From: Syntrophomonas sp.
GTDB lineage: Bacteria; Bacillota; Syntrophomonadia; Syntrophomonadales; Syntrophomonadaceae
NCBI GenBank assembly: GCA_016841875.1
Contig: JAENYG010000009.1
Coordinates: forward strand, 62,001 to 126,000
DNA: 64,000 nucleotides
Direction: 5' to 3'
In this document: positions 49,289 through 58,018 of the stretch, in pieces
How the letters are laid out: each line of letters opens with the position of its first letter
Numbering within the stretch: the first letter of the stretch is position 1
Program-made: the position numbers and the translations under genes
Notes under the pieces: model-generated
What the model was told of the DNA's origin: nothing
What the model saw: the letters and a program-made list of their open reading frames with translations, nothing else
Databases searched by the model: none

Positions 49289-50728
49289 ATGAGTATACAC
49301 TTTTTATTTTTGGTGCTGTGTTTCACTGGTTTAATTCGCTTGTTTGGGTTCTTCCTTATGGGCGAGGTTATGGAGTTACCCTGTAATGAAAGTATTATTA
49401 ATCAGATGCGTAGTGAGATAAAAGAGGACTATTCAATTTTTCTTTTATCACTGTCCTCAGGCAGACGAATTATAGGTAATTGTCTTCTTGCCTTTGGTGA
49501 GAACAATAAGAAAGGACGCATAATGAATATATTAAACTACAAAAAGCCTGCATTTTGGGTTGTTATTGCGGCAATTATTGCAGTGGTGGCAATTTGTGTG
49601 GGACTCGTGAATAATCCACAAAAAGAACCATTAACAGTAGAAGATTATGCCAATCAATTTATGGAGCAGCAAATTACAACTTATGAAAAAAACGAAGGGA
49701 CAGATGTCAAGATTATTGACAGCAAAATTACCAGGCTTGAAAAAATAGCATCATTTGACGAATTGCTTTCATCACCTGTGGAAATTTGGAGCCTTGAATA
49801 TCGCTTGAAACCTGATGATATAAGCAAGGCGTTCTTACCAGGTGGTATGAATGAGGTTGATGGATGGATTACCGAAAATAGCAGTATGGGTAAGCCTATG
49901 TTGATTTTTTCTTATGAAGGTTCAAAACCACAGTATTTAGGATACGCTTGGAGTGGAGAAGGTGATTTTACTACAGTTGCAGGACGGGAAACAGCACTTC
50001 GCATGTTCCTTGAAGGGATGGATCTATTACCCAATGAAACTTATAGCGATACTGCGGAGAAAGCGCCAGTACCTTCATTAAATGAGCTTCTGACAAGTGA
50101 GTTAACAGCGAACTTGGAAAGCGTTGGCGTTGATACCAGTACTCTCACCAGGCTGGAGATTATCGATCCTAAAGTAAATGATCCGTCATACTATCTTATT
50201 TCATCAACAGAAGGAATTCAAATGTATTTAGATGCGGACAGAAATGTTGTCAGTATCGTAAATTTTATAGCTGAAGATAATGGCCTATCAGCCCAGGACA
50301 ATGTTGCGGTATTACTGGATAAGGTCCGTAAGCTGCTTAATTTGGGCGATGACTATATCTGCTCGGATGGTTACACATCCTTTACCTTTACTCGTCAGTA
50401 TCCTAACGGTCTTAAAAATATATATGAATCTGTCAATGTTCAGGTGAGTTCAGTTGCTCCTGCCGTGACCGTGCTGCGGAGGTTCAATGTACCGCCTAAC
50501 CGTATAGAACCAGCTTTAACTGAGACAGAAGCTATCAAAGCGGCAGAAAATAATGAATATGCAGTAAATAATACCGAAGTGCCATTGATTTGCTATCGTC
50601 CGCCAGATTCAGAAACCGGCGAAGTAAGGCTAGCTTACAAAATTTATTATGGTACTGCATCCTGGGTAATAATTGATGCCGAGAATGGTGATGTATTGGG
50701 AATAGATGCTCTAAATGAAAATCGATGA
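49289..50728 (+). CDS. 5'-truncated BlaR1/M56-like membrane protein with a C-terminal extension
   Basis: 479 residues. The segment FFLMGEVMELPCNESII ... DYSIFLLSLSSGRRIIGNCLLAFGE ... KGRIMNILNYKKPAFWVVIA is the C-terminal part of a BlaR1-type antirepressor (M56 metallopeptidase and last helix). The preceding four-helix and HExxH catalytic part is absent: only a short hydrophobic start (MSIHFLFLVLCFTGLIRLF) remains. It therefore cannot be an active M56 protease. A soluble outer domain of about 390 residues follows the helix (residues 88-108), ending in a PepSY-like repeat (AYKIYYGTASWVIIDAENGDV). It may survive as a secreted or anchored protein, or be a pseudogene. No good ribosome binding site precedes ATG 49289. 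Confidence 0.6.
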   Translation: MSIHFLFLVLCFTGLIRLFGFFLMGEVMELPCNESIINQMRSEIKEDYSIFLLSLSSGRRIIGNCLLAFGENNKKGRIMNILNYKKPAFWVVIAAIIAVVAICVGLVNNPQKEPLTVEDYANQFMEQQITTYEKNEGTDVKIIDSKITRLEKIASFDELLSSPVEIWSLEYRLKPDDISKAFLPGGMNEVDGWITENSSMGKPMLIFSYEGSKPQYLGYAWSGEGDFTTVAGRETALRMFLEGMDLLPNETYSDTAEKAPVPSLNELLTSELTANLESVGVDTSTLTRLEIIDPKVNDPSYYLISSTEGIQMYLDADRNVVSIVNFIAEDNGLSAQDNVAVLLDKVRKLLNLGDDYICSDGYTSFTFTRQYPNGLKNIYESVNVQVSSVAPAVTVLRRFNVPPNRIEPALTETEAIKAAENNEYAVNNTEVPLICYRPPDSETGEVRLAYKIYYGTASWVIIDAENGDVLGIDALNENR

Positions 50729-50877
50729 TCTGCTAGACCGCATTTATACAATATGGCAAAGAACAGCGACTGGTTATTTTGTTTTCAATCATACCATCCC
50801 CGAACCCCCTTTAATTTTTCAATACATAAATTACCCGAAATTAACACTTGAGTTAACGGGCAAGGAGGTGTTTGCTA

Positions 50878-51810
50878 ATGAATGTGCATGAACGCTTAAC
50901 GGAGGCGGTACGCTTAGTAAAGGAAAGAGAAAAGTGGCTTCATCGCAGAGAAATTACCGGTAATCTAATTCAAGGACAGAAAAATCTTAGGGATCAACTG
51001 AAACAACAATTGGCTTTGGAAAGCAGAGATGTGGAAAGGTTAGACGGCATTACACTCCTTAATATTTGGCATAGCCTCAGAGGAACTAAGGAAGAAGCAA
51101 AACGCAAAGAGCAAGAGGAATATCTGACCGCCAAACTTAAGTATGATGAAGCAAATGCTGCCCTGATAGCACTTGAAGCAGATCTAACTAGAATGGACAA
51201 CATTTTGGCCGCTATGGGTGATCTGGACACTAAATACCAGCAGGCTGTACGGGACAAGGAAGAGTATTTGCTTGGTTCTGGTGGATCTGAGGCTCAGCAC
51301 CTGTTTGAGATGGCCGAACAGTTGGGATACTTAAAAGCCGAGGAAAAGGAACTGATAGAAGCAATTGAAGCCGGTAAGAAAGCGGAGCAAGCATTCTCCA
51401 AGGTGCAGAAAAGCTTGGGCAGCGCTTCAGGATGGGGTGCCGTTGACTTGTTGGGGGGAGGTCTTCTAACCACTGCGATAAAGCATTCACACATCAGTGA
51501 TGCCAGGAATGAAATAGACCAGGCTCAGCTGCTGCTGCGCAAATTTCAGCGGGAACTGATTGATGTCAAAAACACCAATGACACCATTGAAATAGACGGA
51601 TTGACAACATTTGCCGATTTCCTTTTGGATGGGTTGTTATTCGACGCAATAGTTCAGTTTAAAATCAACGATGCCCAGGATCGCACCAGGCAGCTCCAAC
51701 GCCAGGTAAAGGAGACTATTCATGACCTGAACATGATGAAGGAGCAAAACATTCAAAAACTATTGGAACTCGACCAAGGACGCAGGCAAATAATAGAAAA
51801 CATCAAGTGA
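50878..51810 (+). CDS. Coiled-coil protein of unknown function
   Basis: 310 residues from ATG 50878, placed 7 nt after AAGGAGGTG. Almost entirely helical and charged, with heptad-like patterns at 5-150 and 245-308. A Gly-rich break (SASGWGAVDLLGGGLLTTA near 182-200) and a second hydrophobic segment (FADFLLDGLLFDAIV near 240-255) separate the coils. No signal peptide. I recognise no family; it may be a cytoplasmic structural or membrane-associated scaffold. An 87-bp piece of this gene is repeated at 52388-52474. It is the best-preserved large gene of the accessory block. Confidence 0.65.
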   Translation: MNVHERLTEAVRLVKEREKWLHRREITGNLIQGQKNLRDQLKQQLALESRDVERLDGITLLNIWHSLRGTKEEAKRKEQEEYLTAKLKYDEANAALIALEADLTRMDNILAAMGDLDTKYQQAVRDKEEYLLGSGGSEAQHLFEMAEQLGYLKAEEKELIEAIEAGKKAEQAFSKVQKSLGSASGWGAVDLLGGGLLTTAIKHSHISDARNEIDQAQLLLRKFQRELIDVKNTNDTIEIDGLTTFADFLLDGLLFDAIVQFKINDAQDRTRQLQRQVKETIHDLNMMKEQNIQKLLELDQGRRQIIENIK

Positions 51811-51984
51811 GTGTTATTTGCAGGTGAAAATACCTGCCTGTTACTAATGTATTTTCCATGAACCCCAGGGATGGTTAAAGTCATTAACGCTAAGGCGGTA
51901 ATTCTTTAATTGCGATGAAGATAACGAGGGCAGTGTTATTGATTTAGATGGGGTTGCCCTTATGAGAAGTTGGGAGGGCAAATC

Positions 51985-52386
51985 ATGATGCTTTTGATAA
52001 TAATTGCTGCTTTTTTAGTGGTGGGAATAATTCCTGCAGTTTTGATAACTAAATTTTATGATAAAAAGCCCATAAATCCATACTTGCCCGCATTTATAGT
52101 ATGGCTGTTGGGTCTTTTCAACTATGTCTATTATAAGATAATATATCTTTTACAAGATACTGGTATTGATCCTATTGGGCAATTAGGTACATTATTCATA
52201 ATGGCAATTGCGGTAATAAGCTCCTGTATTTCATGGATAATCGCTGAGGTATGGGTTAGACAAAAAGGTATAACCGAAACGAAGCTAAGGAAACTGGTAA
52301 TGGCATTGAATATCTTGACCATAGTTCTTCCTTTACTTTTTATGTTCATTGTAAGAATTATTTGGTCACTGCTGTCGCAAATGTGA
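51985..52386 (+). CDS. Small four-helix membrane protein
   Basis: 133 residues from ATG 51985, 8 nt after GGGAGGG; the TTG at 51970 is less likely. Four predicted membrane helices: about 2-22, 34-57, 65-88 and 107-130, with a K-rich loop near 95-105. No recognised family. The gene stop overlaps the copied fragment of the coiled-coil gene that starts at 52388. Unknown function. Confidence 0.55.
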   Translation: MMLLIIIAAFLVVGIIPAVLITKFYDKKPINPYLPAFIVWLLGLFNYVYYKIIYLLQDTGIDPIGQLGTLFIMAIAVISSCISWIIAEVWVRQKGITETKLRKLVMALNILTIVLPLLFMFIVRIIWSLLSQM

Positions 52387-52387
52387 A

Positions 52388-52474
52388 AAGAGTACTTGCT
52401 TGGCTCTGGTGGATCTGAGGTCCAGCACCTGTTTGAGATGGCCGAACAGTTGGGCTGCTTAAAAGCCGAGGAAA
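52388..52474 (+). pseudogene. Duplicated fragment of the coiled-coil gene
   Basis: About 87 bp matching 51259-51345 with few substitutions (shared ctggtggatctgagg, cagcacctgtttgagatggc, cgaacagttggg, ttaaaagccgaggaaa). It is in the same orientation, lacks start and stop of its own, and is followed by unrelated sequence. The region to 52582 has no other supported gene. Confidence 0.8.
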
Positions 52475-52582
52475 GCCAGAGTGCTGCCCGCTTTAGCCAG
52501 TAGCTGCGCATAGTCCGCCTCAATTATTTCTTATTATCTGACCAATGCGGTTCAACTTGCTTTAATAAGAGTTCCAACTAGG

Positions 52583-52774
52583 ATGGAGCTGCATTTATCC
52601 AATAGCAAAGACCCATATTTCTTGGATAAATGGAAAAGTGTATTCTTGTATGATATTCTAGGAGGCATGGTGGAATGGGTGGCTATTGCAGTGGTTGGCG
52701 GCTTCATCGTTGGATTTTTGATTAGCTTTATTTGTCTATACCTTAGAGAAAAAATGCTTAAAATAATTGAATAG
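52583..52774 (+). CDS. Possible small membrane protein
   Basis: 63 residues with one clear membrane helix (WVAIAVVGGFIVGFLISFICLYL, about 32-54) preceded by a polar N-terminus and ending in K/R-rich residues, as in small inner-membrane proteins. The ribosome binding site before ATG 52583 is weak, and the gene sits beside the duplicated fragment. It could be the 3' remnant of a larger gene. Confidence 0.35.
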   Translation: MELHLSNSKDPYFLDKWKSVFLYDILGGMVEWVAIAVVGGFIVGFLISFICLYLREKMLKIIE

Positions 52775-52812
52775 AATGCACCGGCTGACTATTGGGCGAA
52801 GAGGAAAGAACA

Positions 52813-53523
52813 ATGATAAAAACCAATTTGACGATCGAAGGCATTCCTGCAATTTTGTGGGGAGAGTCATCGGATAAACTATTTATAGCTGTTCATGGAA
52901 ACATGTCCAGCAAGGATGATGATGTTATTGTAATATTTGCGGAAGAAGCAATTGAAAAGGGATATCGGGTACTCAGCTTTGATTTGCCTGAACATGGAGA
53001 TCGCAAAGGTGAAGATTATGCTTGCAAGGTTCAAAACTGTGTTAGTGATCTTACTGCTATTGTGGGATATGCGCAAACCATTTCAAACAATATAAGCGTA
53101 TTTGCTTGCAGTATGGGCGCGTATTTCAGTTTACTTGCATATAGGGAGTTGCCGATCGAACAATGTCTATTTCTTTCTCCTGTGGTAAACATGGAGCGCA
53201 TCATAAGCAATATGATGGCATGGTTCAATGTAAGTGAGGACAGATTAAAAGTCGAAAAAGAAATATTAACGCCAATCGGACAGACCCTCTATTGGGATTA
53301 TTACTGCTATGTAAAATCCCATCCTATCGACACCTGGAACAAGCCAACTGCGATTCTCTATGGTTCAGATGACAATCTTTCTGAGTTTGATGTGGTCTTG
53401 GATTTCGCCAAACGTTATCATTGCAAGTTGCAAGTATTGGAACATGGGGAGCATTATTTTCATAGCGAAGAACAATTGCGATTTTTTAGACTGTGGCTTA
53501 GAGATAATATTTTCACTTTATGA
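52813..53523 (+). CDS. Alpha/beta hydrolase
   Basis: 236 residues from ATG 52813, behind GAGGAAAGAACA; the frame is open to 52792. The fold elements are in order: VHGN oxyanion segment at 28-31, FDLPEHGDR at 57-64, nucleophile in A-C-S100-M-G (variant of G-x-S-x-G), LYGSDDNLSEFD acid region near 190 and the catalytic His in LEHGEHYFHS near 215. Likely an esterase, lipase or peptidase of the serine hydrolase class. No partner gene gives the substrate. Confidence 0.8.
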   Translation: MIKTNLTIEGIPAILWGESSDKLFIAVHGNMSSKDDDVIVIFAEEAIEKGYRVLSFDLPEHGDRKGEDYACKVQNCVSDLTAIVGYAQTISNNISVFACSMGAYFSLLAYRELPIEQCLFLSPVVNMERIISNMMAWFNVSEDRLKVEKEILTPIGQTLYWDYYCYVKSHPIDTWNKPTAILYGSDDNLSEFDVVLDFAKRYHCKLQVLEHGEHYFHSEEQLRFFRLWLRDNIFTL

Positions 53524-53610
53524 GATAACAATTCAAGGTACAGTTCTTTAATCCCCAAAATATCCCACGGGAGTTGCCTTTATTAGAGCTTATTCATGGG
53601 AGGGAGCAGA

Positions 53611-54435
53611 ATGAATAAATATCCATTAAAAAGATGGGGGTTATACTCGGGTTTAGCTATTTTAATAATAATCCTAGCGGTTAGTGCAGTTCGTTTTTAT
53701 CTGGACAATCATGAGCGTGAGCCACAGCTGAGTGTTGGTCAGGCAGTAAACATTTTTGCCCAAGAGAGAATTTATTTAAGCAAAACCAGTGACCCTGAAG
53801 CTGAAGAAATAAAAGGGGTAAGACCGACTACCTATTTTATTAATGATACGAAAAACAAAATCTACATCTATCGCTATGACTCTATTGATGAGCGTAAAAC
53901 TGCTTATATGATATATAGAGATAGTGACGAGGGGAGAGGTATGTATTCAAATTCAGGGCCCCAAAATGCGAAAAATTTGATGTTCATTATTACACCGGTT
54001 GATGATGAGCAAATGACTGTTGAGGATATGGAACTGTTATATAACGTATCAAAAACTATTTTTGAGAAATTAAATGATACTCAGGAAATTGTTTTTAGCG
54101 GAGCCGGTAACAACTGGGAAGCGCTAACGGTAGTAAAATATTACGAATATTTTTATTATGGCGAAAATGCAACAATGAAGTATGACCATTATTATACGGA
54201 ATCTGGCTCACTTAAATACCTCGGCCAGGATATAGAATCGGTAGGAGAAATATCTTACGAAATGCAGTGTCCCACCGGTGGAGATTGGGGCTCAAAGTCG
54301 AAATTAAAGTCTGATGGGACGTTAAGTCTGGGTTCGTCAGGAGGTACGGGAGCGATTCTTCGTTCTGACCAAGAAATAACCTTCACCATCAGATGGAATG
54401 ATCAGGAAGAGACTTTTATAGCCCGTTCTAAATAA
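53611..54435 (+). CDS. Membrane-anchored protein of unknown function
   Basis: 274 residues from ATG 53611, set by GGGAGGGAG upstream. A single N-terminal helix (about 10-30, GLYSGLAILIIILAVSAV) anchors an outer domain rich in Tyr, Asp and Glu. Two subregions can be separated: 35-150 (VNIFAQERIYL... IYIYRYDSIDERKTAYMIY) and 160-274 (beta-rich, with ITFTIRWNDQEETF at the end). No known family. Its last stretch and the next gene were duplicated, and decayed, at 48274-48425. Confidence 0.6.
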   Translation: MNKYPLKRWGLYSGLAILIIILAVSAVRFYLDNHEREPQLSVGQAVNIFAQERIYLSKTSDPEAEEIKGVRPTTYFINDTKNKIYIYRYDSIDERKTAYMIYRDSDEGRGMYSNSGPQNAKNLMFIITPVDDEQMTVEDMELLYNVSKTIFEKLNDTQEIVFSGAGNNWEALTVVKYYEYFYYGENATMKYDHYYTESGSLKYLGQDIESVGEISYEMQCPTGGDWGSKSKLKSDGTLSLGSSGGTGAILRSDQEITFTIRWNDQEETFIARSK

Positions 54436-54479
54436 TACTATTGGGAACGGAGTGTATATTATTACGCCGGGGGGAAGAC

Positions 54480-55085
54480 ATGAAATTAAGTTGTGAATCT
54501 AATTACCTTAAAGACTATTTACTTGAATTAGATATGGTTGATTACAATCACCCATTAATTAGAACGAAAGTAAGTGAAATATTCTCTGGTTTATTTAATG
54601 AAATTGAAATAATCAAAGCTGCATTTGAATATGTTCGTGATAATATTGCCCATTCTTTTGATATACAAGGCTCCCGTGTGACATGCAAAGCATCAGAAGT
54701 TCTTTACTTTGAAGAAGGAATTTGCTATGCAAAGTCAAACTTGTTAGCAGCCATATTAAGAAGTCAGGGTATTCCCACCGGTTTTTGTTATCAAAGGCTT
54801 ACCAAAGGTGATACACCTGATACAGGCTATTGCATACATGCTTTAAATGCGGTATATCTTAAAACGCTGCAGCGTTGGATAAGATTAGATGCCCGTGGGA
54901 ATAAAGCAGAGGTCAATTCTCAATTTTCTATTGATGAGGAGAGATTGGCTTTTCCTATAAGGAAAGAATATGATGAAATAGATTATCCCGTTATTTATAC
55001 AGAACCAAATGCTAATACAATAACTGCATTAAAGCAGAATTCGGATTGTCAGATGCTTTATAATAATTTGCCTGATAGATTGTAG
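54480..55085 (+). CDS. Transglutaminase-like cysteine protease-fold protein
   Basis: 201 residues from ATG 54480, behind GGGGGGAAGAC. The Cys-His-Asp triad of the transglutaminase core is clear: C82 in EEGICYAKSNLLAAILRSQG, H120 in GYCIHALNAVY and D137 in WIRLDARGN. No signal peptide. Bacterial members include peptidases and amide-bond forming enzymes; whether this one cuts or crosslinks cannot be told. It is followed by a 270-bp stretch before the RNA unit at 55.3 kb. Confidence 0.8.
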   Translation: MKLSCESNYLKDYLLELDMVDYNHPLIRTKVSEIFSGLFNEIEIIKAAFEYVRDNIAHSFDIQGSRVTCKASEVLYFEEGICYAKSNLLAAILRSQGIPTGFCYQRLTKGDTPDTGYCIHALNAVYLKTLQRWIRLDARGNKAEVNSQFSIDEERLAFPIRKEYDEIDYPVIYTEPNANTITALKQNSDCQMLYNNLPDRL

Positions 55086-55306
55086 GTTTCTGCTGTGCAT
55101 CTAAAAAACCAATCCAAAGAAAAACAGCAAAAAGAAAGATAAAGCTAAGCATAAGCGTGCATGGTATCACTCCATTGGTATTTAGATAACTAGTATCTAT
55201 GATTCCAAAAGAGAGAAGGAGGAAGATTTTGTTAGGATATGTAAGATAAGATCTCATAGAACATATAAATTGAGACTAATGCCCTATTTGCGCACGATTT
55301 TAGGAT

Positions 55307-55334
55307 TTGCATTAGTATTTATATCTGATATAAT
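55307..55334 (+). promoter_or_regulatory. Promoter of the structured RNA unit
   Basis: TTGCAT (55307-55312), a 16-nt spacer, TATAAT (55329-55334). Predicted start near 55341, about 45 nt before the first conserved hairpin. Confidence 0.55.
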
Positions 55335-55340
55335 ATACAA

Positions 55341-55560
55341 ATAAGGTACATGATTTTATCTTTACTTTAGATGTTCTTGTTGAACCCGTCAGGGGAGCGT
55401 ACATAAAGTTGCTTGACTGGCTTAAGGGTTCTTAAGATAAGTAGTCGGGCGTACAGAAGTTGCCCGGTTACAAAAGACTAATAACAGGCTCCACTCACAG
55501 GGGCCCTTGTTAGTGAAATTTTATTCCTCTGCATATTATGTGCAGAGGAATTTGTTGTTT
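55341..55560 (+). ncRNA. Candidate structured RNA: tandem hairpins with a shared loop
   Basis: Hairpin 1: CCcGTCA(gggg)AGC (55385-55398) / GCT-TGACtGG (55411-55420), loop GTACATAAAGTT (55399-55410). Hairpin 2: GTAGTCGGGC (55441-55450) / GCCCGGTTAC (55462-55471), 10 pairs with two G-T wobbles, loop GTACAGAAGTT (55451-55461). The loops are nearly the same, the stems are different but fully paired, which is the pattern of a conserved RNA motif. A promoter lies upstream and an intrinsic terminator downstream (55523-55551). It stands 177 bp before the acetoacetyl-CoA synthetase gene. It could be a small RNA or an attenuating leader. It is not a class I recognise. Confidence 0.5.
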
Positions 55561-55566
55561 TTTTGT
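55523..55566 (+). terminator. Terminator of the structured RNA unit
   Basis: ATTCCTCTGCA (55523-55533) pairs with TGCAGAGGAAT (55541-55551), loop TATTATG, then TTGTTGTTTTTTT. Confidence 0.8.
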
Positions 55567-55756
55567 ATGGTGCAGCAGAAAAAACATTTCCTGTTTTCAC
55601 CCCTGCCGTATTATAAGTCACCATTTAATTAATGCTTAACCCTTGACCAGAAATATGTTATGTAATTTCCTAATGATTAGATAGGATGTTATTAACATAA
55701 TGTAGAAAGGTTAAATAGTCTCTTGTGTCCTAAAACTTAATATGGGAGTGAATCAT

Positions 55757-57724
55757 ATGAAAAAATTATTATGGAAGCCCTCGGCTGAATATGTAAAAAA
55801 GACTAATATGAACGCTTTTATGGGTTATGTAAATGCCAAATTTGGTCTTGCAATTGATGATTACCGGTCTCTTTACAACTGGTCGATTGATTATCCTATC
55901 GAATTTTGGGACACACTATGGCACTATCTGGATATCAAGTGTTCCAGGCCCTATTCAAAGCCAGTCGATGATTTATCAAGATTTCCCGGAGCTAACTGGT
56001 TCATAGGTGCTGAATTAAACTATGCGGAGAATATGCTCCGGTTTTCTTCAAGCTCGGCTCCGGCTATTATATTTCGGGGTGAGAATCAAATCAGAGAAGA
56101 GATCAGCCATAAGGAGTTATATGAACAGGTTGTCCGGCTTGCTGAAGCGCTTAGACAAGAGGGAATAAAAGCAGGGGATATAATCGCCGCGTATATGCCC
56201 AATCTACCTCAAACAGTTATAGCGATGCTCGCGTGTTCAGCTGTAGGTGCGGTATGGTGCTCGTGCGCTACTGATATTGGACCGCAGGCAGCCATTGACA
56301 GGCTGGGCCAGGTGAAACCTTCGGTATTATTTACAACGGATGGATATTTCTATAAAGGAAAACCATTCGATGTTCTAGAAAATGTAAAAGCAGTTTTGGA
56401 CGGAATCAGTTCCATAAAAAGGGTGGTTATCACTCCTTATGCGGGTCATAGTTCGAAAATAAATGAAATTCCCAATAGTGTTGGTTATGCAGACTATCTT
56501 AGCAGGAATGTGCCGCAGAATTTTGAGTTTGAGCAGCTTCCTTCGGAACACCCTCTTTTTATAATGTTTTCATCGGGAACCACCGGAAACCCCAAATGTA
56601 TGGTGCAATCAGCGGCAGGTGTTTTGATCAATCAACTAAAAGAACTGGTTTTGCATAATGACATGAAGCCTTCTGATCGCATGCTCTATATCACCAGCTG
56701 CAGTTGGATGATGTGGAACTGGCAGGCTGCAGCTATAGGAACAGGTGCTTCAATAGTCCTCTATGACGGTAACCCATCCTATCCCGATACATCTGCTATA
56801 TGGAAGATTCTAGAGGAGGAGCGGGTTACTATATTCGGGCTCAGTGCCAGCTATGTGCATGCTATTATGAAAGAACACTTTTCACCTAAGCAAGCTGTTT
56901 CGCTCCCATATCTCAGGGTCATATCCCAGACCGGTTCGGTGCTCACCGATGAAGGCTTTGAATACATTTATAAAGAGATCAAAGAGGATTTGCATTTTAA
57001 TTCAATTGCCGGGGGAACTGAAATTAACGGCTGTTTAGCATCAGGTAATCCTATCAGTCCTGTTTATTCCGGGGAACTTCAAGCCCCCGGACTGGGCATG
57101 AAGATAAATGCGTACAATGAAAAGGGAGAGCCGGTCAGAGATGAACAAGGGGAACTGGTCTGTGAACTGCCTGCTCCGTCAATGCCGATCAAATTCTGGA
57201 ATGATCCGGATAACAGCCGTTATATGGATGCTTATTTTAGAATGTATCCTGGCATTTGGCATCATGGAGATTACGTAATGATACATTCTGATACCGGGGG
57301 AATAACGTATTTTGGTCGCTCTGATTCGATCTTAAAACCATCCGGGGTTAGAATCGGAACTGCAGAAATCTATAATCAGGTTGAAAAAATTCCGCAAATT
57401 ACGGATAGTCTGGCAATCGGACAGAACTATAGGGGTGACCAGAGGATCATCCTTTTTGTTCAAACCAAAGAGGGGATTGAACTGGATGAGCAACTGAAAG
57501 AAGAAATATCAAAGTTTTTGAGGGTAAATGCTTCTCCCCGGCATGTCCCGGCAATTATTATGCAAGTGCCTGATATTCCCCAAACCCTGAATGGCAAAAA
57601 AGTCGAAAGTGCAGTTACCAATATTGTGAACGGGCGCAGGGTTACTAATAGGGATGCCCTGGGTAATCCCGAATCACTTGATTATTTTACAGGGATTTTA
57701 CCCTTATTGAATGAGCCCGGTTAG
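55757..57724 (+). CDS. Acetoacetyl-CoA synthetase
   Basis: 655 residues from ATG 55757, 6 nt after GGGAGTG; the frame also has an ATG at 55742. ANL superfamily acyl-CoA synthetase: N-terminal ACS domain, AMP-binding signature FSSGTTGNPKCMVQ near 272-285, the A8 hinge region TYFGRSDSILKPSG near 517, and the C-terminal A10 Lys in NGKKVES. Length and the N-terminal FPGANWFIGAELNYAENML block fit the AACS branch rather than acetyl-CoA synthetase. It activates acetoacetate to acetoacetyl-CoA with ATP, which would feed the thiolase at 9153. It has its own leader, possibly controlled by the hairpin unit upstream. Confidence 0.92.
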   Translation: MKKLLWKPSAEYVKKTNMNAFMGYVNAKFGLAIDDYRSLYNWSIDYPIEFWDTLWHYLDIKCSRPYSKPVDDLSRFPGANWFIGAELNYAENMLRFSSSSAPAIIFRGENQIREEISHKELYEQVVRLAEALRQEGIKAGDIIAAYMPNLPQTVIAMLACSAVGAVWCSCATDIGPQAAIDRLGQVKPSVLFTTDGYFYKGKPFDVLENVKAVLDGISSIKRVVITPYAGHSSKINEIPNSVGYADYLSRNVPQNFEFEQLPSEHPLFIMFSSGTTGNPKCMVQSAAGVLINQLKELVLHNDMKPSDRMLYITSCSWMMWNWQAAAIGTGASIVLYDGNPSYPDTSAIWKILEEERVTIFGLSASYVHAIMKEHFSPKQAVSLPYLRVISQTGSVLTDEGFEYIYKEIKEDLHFNSIAGGTEINGCLASGNPISPVYSGELQAPGLGMKINAYNEKGEPVRDEQGELVCELPAPSMPIKFWNDPDNSRYMDAYFRMYPGIWHHGDYVMIHSDTGGITYFGRSDSILKPSGVRIGTAEIYNQVEKIPQITDSLAIGQNYRGDQRIILFVQTKEGIELDEQLKEEISKFLRVNASPRHVPAIIMQVPDIPQTLNGKKVESAVTNIVNGRRVTNRDALGNPESLDYFTGILPLLNEPG

Positions 57725-57781
57725 ACCCAAGGGGAAGTTTCCATGGTGTCCCCGGCGCCATGCTGAAAACTAAGGAAAACG

Positions 57782-57818
57782 ACCCGCAGGGATCATGCCT
57801 GCAGGTTGGTATTTTTTG
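57782..57818 (+). terminator. Terminator after acetoacetyl-CoA synthetase
   Basis: ACCCGCAGG (57782-57790) pairs with CCTGCAGGT (57798-57806) with one mismatch, followed by ATTTTTT. Confidence 0.55.
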
Positions 57819-57866
57819 GGGGAGAGAATTTCTGTATCCGTAACAGCAGAGAAGAGATTTGCGCAG

Positions 57867-57917
57867 GACAAATGGGGACCAAGCAATTTTGTCACCTTTG
57901 CTCCGTCCCCATTTGTC
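57867..57917. repeat. REP-like palindrome
   Basis: GACAAATGGGGAC (57867-57879) pairs with GTCCCCATTTGTC (57905-57917), loop 25 nt. It has the same GGGGAC...GTCCCC core as the 14.5, 38.2, 39.6 and 40.4 kb elements. Confidence 0.8.
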
Positions 57918-58018
57918 TTATCCCGGTTTGAAATACCAAGCTGAAGGGAACGTGTAAACCGAGTCAGCAGAATATAATATATAAGTGTAGTATCATAAGA
58001 ACCAGAGAGGTGATGAAC

